64,000 nucleotides of DNA from CAYFJO01 sp964343305 (lineage in GTDB: Bacteria; Planctomycetota; Planctomycetia; Pirellulales; Pirellulaceae): contig CAYFJO010000001.1 in assembly GCA_964343305.1 (NCBI GenBank), positions 1 through 64,000 on the forward strand. Direction: 5' to 3'. The translations under genes were made by a program, and so were the position numbers. The notes under the pieces were generated by a model. It saw nothing but the letters and a program-made list of their open reading frames with translations, was not told where the DNA came from and did not search any database. Each line of letters opens with the position of its first letter. Positions within the stretch are counted from its first letter, which is position 1. Shown here piece by piece: positions 18,652-26,302 of this stretch.

Positions 18652-20247
18652 TTATGAAAGCGTATCGGCCACGCGTAGCGCATTCGCCGCGATTGTCAAA
18701 CTAGGATTGCTCCCGCCGCTGGACGGAAAGAACGATGAGTCGGCAACGTACAAATTGTCGACGCCGTGAACACGATTGTTTGCATCTAGCACGCTCGATT
18801 TCGGATCGTCGCCAAAGCGACACGTGCCACAAACGTGGGCGGGATGCCGGTTGTCATCGGGATCGCCGTAGCGACGAAAACGGTAGGAACCAAGTATTTC
18901 GACAAGGCGGCTGGTGAACAATCTCAATCGCTTGCGATCATAGTCGCGAACACGATACTCGACTCGAATCCGCTGCGGTTCGCTCTCAGTTCCCGGCAGT
19001 ACGCGATGTTCGTGGTAGGGCAAGTCTTCCATGATCTGGGCCAAGATCATCCGGCGGGAAAAAAACTGGCGATAACCGAATCCCACCAGTCCCGTCATGT
19101 TGGCCAATCGAAGTAACCGCGAGGCGAAATCCGGTTGATACAGCAGATAGCCCACGGGCGGTGGCGCTCCGAACGATTGAACCGTGCCCAGCTTTTGCCC
19201 ATTGCTGTGATACAGATCGTTGAAAGCAAACTCTTTGCTCGATGCGGGGACTTTGTGCGATACTTTGACAAAGAACAACTCGCCCATGTGACGCATCAAG
19301 TTTCGACCGACCTGGTCGTGGTTGTTTCCCAAACCGTTCGGCCAATCCGCCGACTTTGAATTCAACAGCAACACCGGCGACACGAGCGCCCCGGCTCCCA
19401 GAATCACAATCTTGCCGCGTAGCGCAAGCTTCTGACCGTGCCGTTCACAAACGACGCGATCCACCGACGTTCGATTGGCTTCCAACTCTAACACTCGGCA
19501 TTCGTCCAATAGTTCCGCGCCGTGCTCGTCGATCGCCGGTTCGAGGCAGATCTTACCAGCGTCGTTTTTACAGGTTTTCGGACACAAGTATCCTTGGCAA
19601 ATCTGGCAATCGTCTTGGTATTCGCAGGACAAGTGGATGCGATATGGATTGAGTCCTTGCTTTCTAAACATGTCGACCAGTTCACCACCGGCCGATGAAA
19701 GGCTCGGCGGCTCGAGCAAATGTTCCGACTCATTCGCTTGACGCAGCGGATCTTGCGTGCCACGAACGCGATAGAGCACTTCCGCCAACTCGTAGTAAGG
19801 CGACATTTCGTCATAGCTGACGGGCCATTGTTCGGGCAATGTTGTGTCAGGCGCGGTGCTGTGATACTGTCGCGGTGCAAAATCGGCCGGAAAAAAACGT
19901 TCCATCGCCATGCCAAAGATGGCGGATGATCCGCCCGTGCCGCTACCAATCACCGGCGTAAATCGCAAGTTGCGGCCGTCGGTGACATCTTCGAACTCGT
20001 CGTCGCAGCGAGCCGATTGGGCTAGCGCATCGCGACGAGTTCGCGCAGACACAATGTCGCCGCGACAAACTTCCTCGGCCCAGTCGCCTCGATGAGCCGC
20101 CGCGCCGCGAAGATTGGTCAAACCCTTTTCGAGAAACAGCACGCGACGTCCGCTCTTGGCCAACGAATACCCCAGCATCGCACCTCCGATTCCCGTTCCG
20201 ACGACAATCGCGTCCCAAACCGTGTTCTCTAGATCAGTGGGTATCAA
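18652..20247 (-). CDS. GMC-family FAD-dependent oxidoreductase
   Basis: 531 residues with the FAD dinucleotide fold DAIVVGTGIGGAMLGYSLAK and FLEKG near the start, the GMC sequence GSGTGGSSAIFGMAMERF, a cysteine-rich insert (CEYQDDCQICQGYLCPKTCKN) and the C-terminal GMC block HVCGTCRFGDDP ... ADSSFFPSSGGSNPSLTI. Such enzymes oxidise alcohols or sugars. The cysteine-rich insert is also known in cholesterol-oxidase-like and gluconate-dehydrogenase-type members. The first usable start is a TTG at 20247; no in-frame ATG precedes the FAD motif. First gene of a likely two-gene transcript with the peptidase fusion. Confidence 0.85.
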   Translation of the reverse strand: MIPTDLENTVWDAIVVGTGIGGAMLGYSLAKSGRRVLFLEKGLTNLRGAAAHRGDWAEEVCRGDIVSARTRRDALAQSARCDDEFEDVTDGRNLRFTPVIGSGTGGSSAIFGMAMERFFPADFAPRQYHSTAPDTTLPEQWPVSYDEMSPYYELAEVLYRVRGTQDPLRQANESEHLLEPPSLSSAGGELVDMFRKQGLNPYRIHLSCEYQDDCQICQGYLCPKTCKNDAGKICLEPAIDEHGAELLDECRVLELEANRTSVDRVVCERHGQKLALRGKIVILGAGALVSPVLLLNSKSADWPNGLGNNHDQVGRNLMRHMGELFFVKVSHKVPASSKEFAFNDLYHSNGQKLGTVQSFGAPPPVGYLLYQPDFASRLLRLANMTGLVGFGYRQFFSRRMILAQIMEDLPYHEHRVLPGTESEPQRIRVEYRVRDYDRKRLRLFTSRLVEILGSYRFRRYGDPDDNRHPAHVCGTCRFGDDPKSSVLDANNRVHGVDNLYVADSSFFPSSGGSNPSLTIAANALRVADTLS

Positions 20248-20481
20248 CGGAAACAGCTTTCAAGTTCATGGTCGGTCAATTGGTAGTTTCGGTCGGCCGC
20301 GTCGCTTGATAAAGAATAATTCGCGAGCGTGCGATTGACCAGCCAAGTGGCGGCTCGCGTTTCCTGCCTGTTTACAAATCGCTTACGAAAACCACTCTCA
20401 AAACGGATTAGAATTGGCGAGCCATTAACTTCGTGTTGTGGTCATGCCATCCGATTCTTTCCAAACCGTGGAGCAATTGTC

Positions 20482-22068
20482 ATGTCGAAGCGAATTCAAA
20501 AGTCCATTCTGAGGCTGCTCTTGATTGTAGCGGTTCTTTCCTTTCAAACCGCGGCCCTTGCCGACCAGGAAAAGAACCCGCATTTGTTGAAACCGCGCAC
20601 CACTTCCGTCTCTGTGTTCAAGAACGGCATGGGGTTCTTTTCTCGTGAAGGCACAGCGATGAAGCGCGATGGTTGGGTCATGGCCGAGAAGATTCCCCCC
20701 GCCAAGTTCGGCACCTTGGCGATCTATTCCCTGGATCCGGATGAGGTGGTGGATGTGGTTGGCTCCGGCCCAGGCGAAGTGGTCCAGTTCGACGGCGTCG
20801 ACGCGCCGGACGATTTGGAAGCAAAACGCCAAAGGTTATTGGCCACCGAAAACGTGCAGGTGCAGTTCACTTACGAAGAAAACCGTCAAGCGCGCACGGC
20901 CGCCGGCAAACTTGTTTCGGTCGGTCCCAGTTTCGCCATTTTGGACACCGGCCAGCAGAGTATCGCCGTGCCAATCGAGCACATTTCGAAGATGCAAGTC
21001 CTGCAAATGCCCCTGCGCATTCATGTGATTCGCGACACGGACGACGAAGCGGAGTCTGATGAAGCAAAAATCGGCATTGCGTACTTGAGCGAAGGGATCA
21101 CGTGGATTCCCGAATACACCGTTAGAATTCTCGATGACGAAACGGCGGAGTTGACATTGCGTGGCACGTTGGTCAATGAAGCCGAAGATTTGATCCATTG
21201 CGACATCAATTTTGTGGTGGGTGTGCCGCACTTTGCCCATTCGCAGTTCATGGCCCCGATCGCGGTCGGGCAAACCGTGCGGACGATCGGAACGGCCGTC
21301 GCTCCCACGGCGTTGCGATCGCAGATCATGAGTCGCGCCGCGATCGTGAGCAACCACAGCACGTCGGACCAGTTCAAAGCGCAGCCCGTCGTCGACCAGA
21401 ATGCAGTTGCCCAGCCCGGCAACATCAAGGCAGCGTTGGGCAACGTCCCACAATTATCGGGTCCCGGCGGCAACGACTTCACGGTCTATACGAAGAAAGA
21501 CATGTCGCTGCGGCGCGGCGAAAAGGCGATCGTCACGCTCTTTCGCCAAAAGGTCAATTACACACACATCTATCGTTGGACGCCGCCCGGAAAAATGGAG
21601 CACTTCCTTCAACTCCACAACGACGGCGACAGTGCATGGACGACCGGGCCTTACCTGGCGATGAGCGGTGACCGGCCGCTGAGCGAGGATCTGGTCAAGT
21701 ACACTCCGCGAGGCGGGCGTTGCGAGATTTCGATGTCGACGGCGGTCAACATTCCACACATTCAAGACGAAGTCGAGATCCAGCGAAAGCTCAAAGCCCA
21801 CTCGCCGTCGTCCAACCGCTATTGGGATCTCGTCACACTCGAAGGAACGCTCAAGGTCCGCAACTTTGAAAAGGAAGTGGTCGAGATTGTGATCAACGTG
21901 CCCGTCGCCGGCAAACCGATCGAGGCATCGGACGAAGGCACGTTGTCGATGGACTCGAACAAACTCAAGCTGCTCGAACGGACCGGTAATGTGCAATGGA
22001 CGATCTCGCTGGAACCGGGCAAAGATAAGACGCTAACGTACAAGTATGAACGCTACGTGTCTTCGTAG
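20482..22068 (+). CDS. Secreted protein with DUF4139-like beta domain
   Basis: 528 residues from the ATG at 20482. A signal peptide (about 1-27, SKRIQKSILRLLLIVAVLSF) is followed by an N-terminal domain (VSVFKNGMGFFSREG) and, from about residue 200, a segment GITWIPEYTVRILDDETAEL ... LRGTLVNEAEDLIHCDINFVVG (two motifs) that matches the DUF4139 pattern of mucoidy-inhibitor-A-like proteins. A long beta-rich C-terminus follows. Not an enzyme by any visible motif. It stands alone between a divergent oxidoreductase and a secreted EF-hand protein. Confidence 0.75.
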   Translation: MSKRIQKSILRLLLIVAVLSFQTAALADQEKNPHLLKPRTTSVSVFKNGMGFFSREGTAMKRDGWVMAEKIPPAKFGTLAIYSLDPDEVVDVVGSGPGEVVQFDGVDAPDDLEAKRQRLLATENVQVQFTYEENRQARTAAGKLVSVGPSFAILDTGQQSIAVPIEHISKMQVLQMPLRIHVIRDTDDEAESDEAKIGIAYLSEGITWIPEYTVRILDDETAELTLRGTLVNEAEDLIHCDINFVVGVPHFAHSQFMAPIAVGQTVRTIGTAVAPTALRSQIMSRAAIVSNHSTSDQFKAQPVVDQNAVAQPGNIKAALGNVPQLSGPGGNDFTVYTKKDMSLRRGEKAIVTLFRQKVNYTHIYRWTPPGKMEHFLQLHNDGDSAWTTGPYLAMSGDRPLSEDLVKYTPRGGRCEISMSTAVNIPHIQDEVEIQRKLKAHSPSSNRYWDLVTLEGTLKVRNFEKEVVEIVINVPVAGKPIEASDEGTLSMDSNKLKLLERTGNVQWTISLEPGKDKTLTYKYERYVSS

Positions 22069-22248
22069 TAAAAATCGTTTTCGGACAGAAAAATACGTCG
22101 ACAGAAAAATGCTGCGCTACTTCATCTTTCTGCCGGGGGGTCTCTCGCAAAAGACTGCTTGGCATGACGAAGCCGATCGACCACACTACATTTATCACGG
22201 TCGCCCCATAAACGAATTGTCTTACCATTACTCCGCGGGAGCTGTCAC

Positions 22249-23091
22249 ATGGCCTCACACCTAACCAAGATTCTTGCGTGCTGTCTGTTACTCACGCCTT
22301 CGCTTGCTGCTCAGGAACGTGAGGGCTCGCGACGATCTGTCGAAGGCGAGCGGGGACAAGCACGTTCCGGGGAAGGGCAAGGCGACCGCGAGGGTGGCAG
22401 CGGCTTGCAGGGGTTCAAGCCGCAAACGGAGCGTGAAGCGGCACTCTATCAAATGATTGTCGAGTTGCAGCGCGAAGTGGCGGCGTTGCGACGTGAGATA
22501 CACCCGCGGGACGGCGACAGAGGAAATCGCGAAGGCGAAGTCTCGCGAAATGCAGGCAATTCATCGCGGCGTGAAGGCCAAGCTCGTGAGGGTTCGTCCG
22601 ACTCGCGCGAAGGTGACGGTGGCCCGCGCGTAAGCGACGCGGAGGTCGCCAAATACCGAAAGCAATTTCAAACCTACGACAAAAACGGCGACAATCGCGT
22701 GTCGCTGGAAGAGCGTCTGGCGATGAAGAACTATGAAGTCAAAGGAGAGCGGCTGTTTAACGAATGGCTGTACCATTTGTCCGACGACTTGAATCGCGAC
22801 GGCGGAGTTTCCTTGGAGGAGTTTGCAGCGTCCCGCACGCGAAAACAGGCGCAACGTTGGCATCAGGTTCAGTTGCTGAGCGTCAGCGCCGACCAGGGTG
22901 TCATCCGAATCGAGGCGCGTGGCGGGGAAGGTGCAACGGAGAGCGGTGCGCAGTCAATTCGTGTCGAGCCGAAAGCCATTATCGTCGTCAAAGGACGCGA
23001 AGCCAAGCTCGAAGGCCTCACTGCCGGCCAACCAATTTATCTGTTTATGTCGCACGACCAGCAATCCGCCATTGGACTTTCGCAACGATAG
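22249..23091 (+). CDS. Secreted EF-hand calcium-binding protein
   Basis: 280 residues. A signal peptide MASHLTKILACCLLLTPSLA is followed by a low-complexity region rich in E, G, R and S (about 22-135) containing a short helix EREAALYQMIVELQREVAAL. Two EF-hand loops are visible, DKNGDNRVSLEE and DLNRDGGVSLEE; both keep acidic residues at loop positions 1, 3, 5 and 12 closely enough for calcium binding. A beta domain ends the protein. Typical of the many planctomycete exported EF-hand proteins; partner unknown. Confidence 0.82.
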   Translation: MASHLTKILACCLLLTPSLAAQEREGSRRSVEGERGQARSGEGQGDREGGSGLQGFKPQTEREAALYQMIVELQREVAALRREIHPRDGDRGNREGEVSRNAGNSSRREGQAREGSSDSREGDGGPRVSDAEVAKYRKQFQTYDKNGDNRVSLEERLAMKNYEVKGERLFNEWLYHLSDDLNRDGGVSLEEFAASRTRKQAQRWHQVQLLSVSADQGVIRIEARGGEGATESGAQSIRVEPKAIIVVKGREAKLEGLTAGQPIYLFMSHDQQSAIGLSQR

Positions 23092-23303
23092 CTCTCGCAC
23101 TTCTGCCTTACCCTTTGCCCACCAACGTTCCTCATACCTGCCGGACGTCCCATCGTTTTGTTGCTTGCCGTGGTTTGCGGCCTGGCGATTCTTTCCACGA
23201 ATCGCGCTGAAACACATTTCATAACTGGATCTGCACTCGCTAGAGAGCAGACGAGGTTTGGAATCGTCCGCGTTCTGGCGGACGCAGCCACAGATGAAAC
23301 AAG

Positions 23304-23855
23304 TCAAACTTTGTCGACCGAGTCACCGACGTGCAAAACGCCGGCCTGGACGATCCTGGCATAAATTCCTCGTAGCCCCAGCCGCTTGCCTTCGTCGGAA
23401 TTCACAAACTTCACCGCGTCGCTGCCGAAACGCGCGCTGAACTTTTTACATCCGTTGTGCGCTTCGGCGGTGATTTCCAAAATGACCGAACCAATCGCGA
23501 GTCGCTGGCCCGGCGGCATGTTGTCGTCCGAAATGTCGAGGTCCATGTAGAGATTGTCGCCTGCCAGCGGCCAGCGATCTTTGTCTTGGGCCAAAAGCGC
23601 GATTGTGCACGAATTCATGATCGCCACTTGCACGTTGGGATGCGGCCGGCCATCCGGCAGCGACTTCCAACATCCCTTGGCCCAATTGTCGCCGTGCACG
23701 CCCAGTTCAGGACTCAACGCACACTCGTCAAGCGACACTCGTTCGTCGGTCGCGGGGCGGATGACAATCGCCTCGAGCGTCCCATGATCCTGGGGCGACG
23801 CGAGAATATACGGCAAGCCGTTTTGGAGCTCATCGAATGTGAGGTGCGTGATCAT
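23304..23855 (-). CDS. MOSC-domain protein
   Basis: 183 residues resembling the MOSC fold used to bind molybdenum cofactor sulfur. Visible are the DERVSLDECALSPELGVHGD start, PLAGDNLYMDLDISDDNMPP, and the conserved cysteine in HNGCKKFSARFGSDAVKFVN. MOSC proteins carry or transfer sulfur for Moco enzymes or detoxify N-hydroxylated compounds. The nearby nap cluster is a Moco user but 6 kb away, so a link is only possible. Confidence 0.8.
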   Translation of the reverse strand: MITHLTFDELQNGLPYILASPQDHGTLEAIVIRPATDERVSLDECALSPELGVHGDNWAKGCWKSLPDGRPHPNVQVAIMNSCTIALLAQDKDRWPLAGDNLYMDLDISDDNMPPGQRLAIGSVILEITAEAHNGCKKFSARFGSDAVKFVNSDEGKRLGLRGIYARIVQAGVLHVGDSVDKV

Positions 23856-24278
23856 CGGCTTTATGGCGCAGCCAATTGCTGGAGTCCAGGTTTTTGCCTG
23901 TCATTGCAGCCTAAAGGCGCCTAAAGGCTGTACTCCAGCGGACATCGTCGACTGGCGGCGGTATATTGTAGAACAATTGTCCCAATTATTCTCGGAGCAA
24001 CTGAGACAATTGCTTTAAACATCGCCTCAATTTCGCGCATGCAAAACTCGGCTGGAATCGAATCGAGATTCGCCTGTGCGCCGATGAGATCTACGACCAG
24101 CACGGTAACCGTCCAACCCGCCGGCGCGTCTGGCTCGTTGCGTTCCGCTGCGGGTTCGCTTGGCCCAACTTGTCTTCTGAAACGCGTTGCCTCGCAGGTG
24201 CTCATACTCAGACCTGTGGACTGTCCCAAGGCACACATCGGAGATGCTGCGTCGGTACTCATCGCGAATCGGATCACT
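23856..24278. other. Gene-free stretch with short inverted and direct repeats
   Basis: 423 bp. GCTGGAGT (23878-23885) and ACTCCAGC (23932-23939) form an inverted repeat enclosing two CCTAAAGG copies, a pattern of short dispersed palindromes. The remaining 330 bp shows no frame I would defend. Confidence 0.5.
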
Positions 24279-25379
24279 TTACTCCTTCGCGTGCCCGACA
24301 GCCACCAACTCAAACTGAATCTCTCTGATCCGCTGATTCCCTTTGGTCGTCGTCGTCGCGACCAGAACTGCCAGACCTGTGTTGGCATCTGTGCCGCGGG
24401 TGTGGACCATGGTCGGCAGTTTTTGGGAACGTTTTTGTGGGGGCGTCAAATACAGCATGGCCGGGTGAAATCCACCCCCGGCAGTGGCGCTCCGCTCCGA
24501 CAGGCTCTCTTTGTCGTCTATCCGGGCGGGGTCCGTGTCATCCGATGCCGAAAGGAGCAACAAGAACTCCCGAAACTTCGCCGAGCCCTCGTGGAGGTCG
24601 TCCTTCGGTTGCAGTTCGTAACGCATGGTATACACACCAGCGGGGCATTTGAGGTTTCGGAAGTCACCCGTCTCTTTGTTCGACAAACGTATGGCCCCCA
24701 CGAGCGTGCCCGATTCAAGAGGATACTTCCTATCGGTCTGTTCGCGCGACGTTGGCAGCACTGGCACGTCTACTCGCAACCAGACATCGCAAAGGACCTT
24801 GCCATCGGGACCCGCAATGCGCAGCCCGGTTTGGCCAAGCGTCTTCCGCACTTCGTCGGAAAGCTGTTCTGGGGCCGATTCCTTGAGTTCAGCAACTTTG
24901 TGCTTGGCAAGTTCGACCGCAGGCTTGGTCGTTGTCGGCGGCGTTGTTCCCTTGTCTTGCCGCTTCAGGACCAGGCAGAAATTGCCATTGCCGGTCTTGA
25001 ATTCCGTGGGGACCTCTTTCGAGTTTACACACCACTTGAAGGTGTCCCCTTCCAGCGAGGAGATCCCGAAGTAAGGTCGTCCTTTAAACCGACCCAGGGT
25101 CCCGGTCGCATCCATCCGCCATGGCTTCTTTGAAAGGTCCAGCGTAAACTTCCCTCCACCAATGTCCGATTTCTCACCGTTTGCATACCTCGCACATGTG
25201 ACGAGATCATCGGTGATCGTGAGCACATGACCCTGGGCACCGTTTTCCACGCCTCCCTTCCAAACTCCAGCAAGCTTCATTCGCACCTCAGCGCCTTGCT
25301 TCTTCGTGTCAGTGTCAACGTCCGCCGCAACTGCGAATTGCGCCGTAGAAATGATGAATACACAAACGAGGATTCTCAT
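24279..25379 (-). CDS. Secreted TIGR03067-type protein
   Basis: 366 residues from the ATG at 25379, with a signal peptide MRILVCVFIISTAQFAVAAD. The first domain (about 35-145) has the layout of the planctomycete TIGR03067 family: LAGVWKGGVENG, VLTITDDLVTCARYANGE, WRMDATGTLGRFKGRPYFGI, then CLVLKRQ. A threonine-rich linker leads to a beta-rich second half (VGAIRLSNKETGDFRNLKCP) of unknown role. No catalytic motif is visible. Confidence 0.78.
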   Translation of the reverse strand: MRILVCVFIISTAQFAVAADVDTDTKKQGAEVRMKLAGVWKGGVENGAQGHVLTITDDLVTCARYANGEKSDIGGGKFTLDLSKKPWRMDATGTLGRFKGRPYFGISSLEGDTFKWCVNSKEVPTEFKTGNGNFCLVLKRQDKGTTPPTTTKPAVELAKHKVAELKESAPEQLSDEVRKTLGQTGLRIAGPDGKVLCDVWLRVDVPVLPTSREQTDRKYPLESGTLVGAIRLSNKETGDFRNLKCPAGVYTMRYELQPKDDLHEGSAKFREFLLLLSASDDTDPARIDDKESLSERSATAGGGFHPAMLYLTPPQKRSQKLPTMVHTRGTDANTGLAVLVATTTTKGNQRIREIQFELVAVGHAKE

Positions 25380-25589
25380 TTTGTGCTCCTTTCGACCTGA
25401 GTCAAAGCCGATGTTCAGGAAAGTCTGCTTAACGCACCAGTCGTGTCGGGCGCTGCGATGTCGGCCATGGGTTTGTCCGTCCAACGTCGTTGGCCAATAT
25501 ATTCTGCCGAGAAGGTAAATACAAGTAATTGAGTCTAGTTTATCTTGTTTCAGTCAACAGCCTGAGGGGAAACGGGGTCGGATCTCGTT

Positions 25590-26291
25590 TTAAAGATGAG
25601 AATCGCACTAGGGACGGCTGTTGCCAGCCGCCCCCCGCACAGATCTGTACGTGAGGAATTACCTCATACGGCTCCTCCGTCAGGTCCAACGATCACGAAA
25701 CAAAGTTTCGCTACCAGTCGTGATTGCCGTGCCATGCAATGGACGCGAAACCCGGCTCGGCGTCCGGTACATCCACGACGAATCGACAATTCTTCCCTTC
25801 GGTGACTTCCTTTCCTAGACGGACTCCGCCACTGCGGTGACAGCTTTGTTCGCCCACGTCGTCAGTACTACGAAGTCATCTGACTTCCCATCAGCGTTCA
25901 TGTCAGCCGTACCGTCAGGGACGTTCGCTGACCGTTCCAAGTTGAACTTGGAAACGAATGGGATCTCCCGATTCTCGCGTCTGGAGTTTCCACACATGCG
26001 CAGGGTCTCCGACTCCGCCGCGTCATGGGACGGCTCGCCAAAACGCCGTACCACGTGTTACCTTCCCCAATGTCGGGACAAGGTCGGCACGCGAGAGAAC
26101 TGATTTCGGAGCTCCATACCTGGCCTGCGTGTACCCCTTGCCAATGCCACACCCACGAGGTTACCCTCGTCAGCGTAAGGTTCGGGGTCGAGCGGTTGGC
26201 GACGCCTTTCTCGTACGATTCTTTCATTCGCGACTCCAGACCGGTTTATCCCGGCGCTTTCCCCGACCCCATTTCGTCCGCGCCGAATCAC
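25590..26291 (-). mobile_element. ORF-less group II intron remnant
   Basis: Read on the minus strand, the right end (from about 26291, GTGATTCGGCGCGGAC then GGGATAAACCGGTCTGGAGT) matches the conserved 5' part of a bacterial group II intron. The pseudo-translation beginning MKESYEKGVAN, often annotated by mistake in such introns, lies at 26227-25898. The left end has a domain V hairpin (25642-25674) and a domain VI-like stem (GGGCGGCTG-GCAA-CAGCCGTCCC). The reverse transcriptase/maturase gene that normally sits between (about 1.3 kb) is missing; only about 150 bp remain, near 25680-25830. Boundaries are approximate. It ends 11 bp before the start of the glycosidase gene, so it must sit in that gene's promoter or leader region. 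Confidence 0.78.
25642..25674 (-). ncRNA. Group II intron domain V hairpin
   Basis: Minus strand reads GAGCCGTATGAGG, a TAATT loop, then CCTCACGTACAGATC. It pairs as a 33-nt domain V with the typical two-base GC bulge on the 3' side and the AGC catalytic triad near the base; two pairs in the lower stem are mismatched, which suggests an inactive ribozyme. Confidence 0.75.
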
Positions 26292-26302
26292 CAGGTGATG
26301 CA

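Noticed and set aside
24039..25133. 364-residue plus-strand frame opposite the TIGR03067-type gene
   Set aside because: Arginine-rich antisense composition; the minus-strand product has a signal peptide and family motifs.
25898..26227. Minus-strand protein beginning MKESYEKGVAN
   Set aside because: This is translation of the structured 5' RNA of a group II intron, a known annotation trap, not a protein gene.
25958..26302. 115-residue N-terminal extension of the glycosidase
   Set aside because: It is antisense to the group II intron 5' region; a clean signal peptide starts at 26303.
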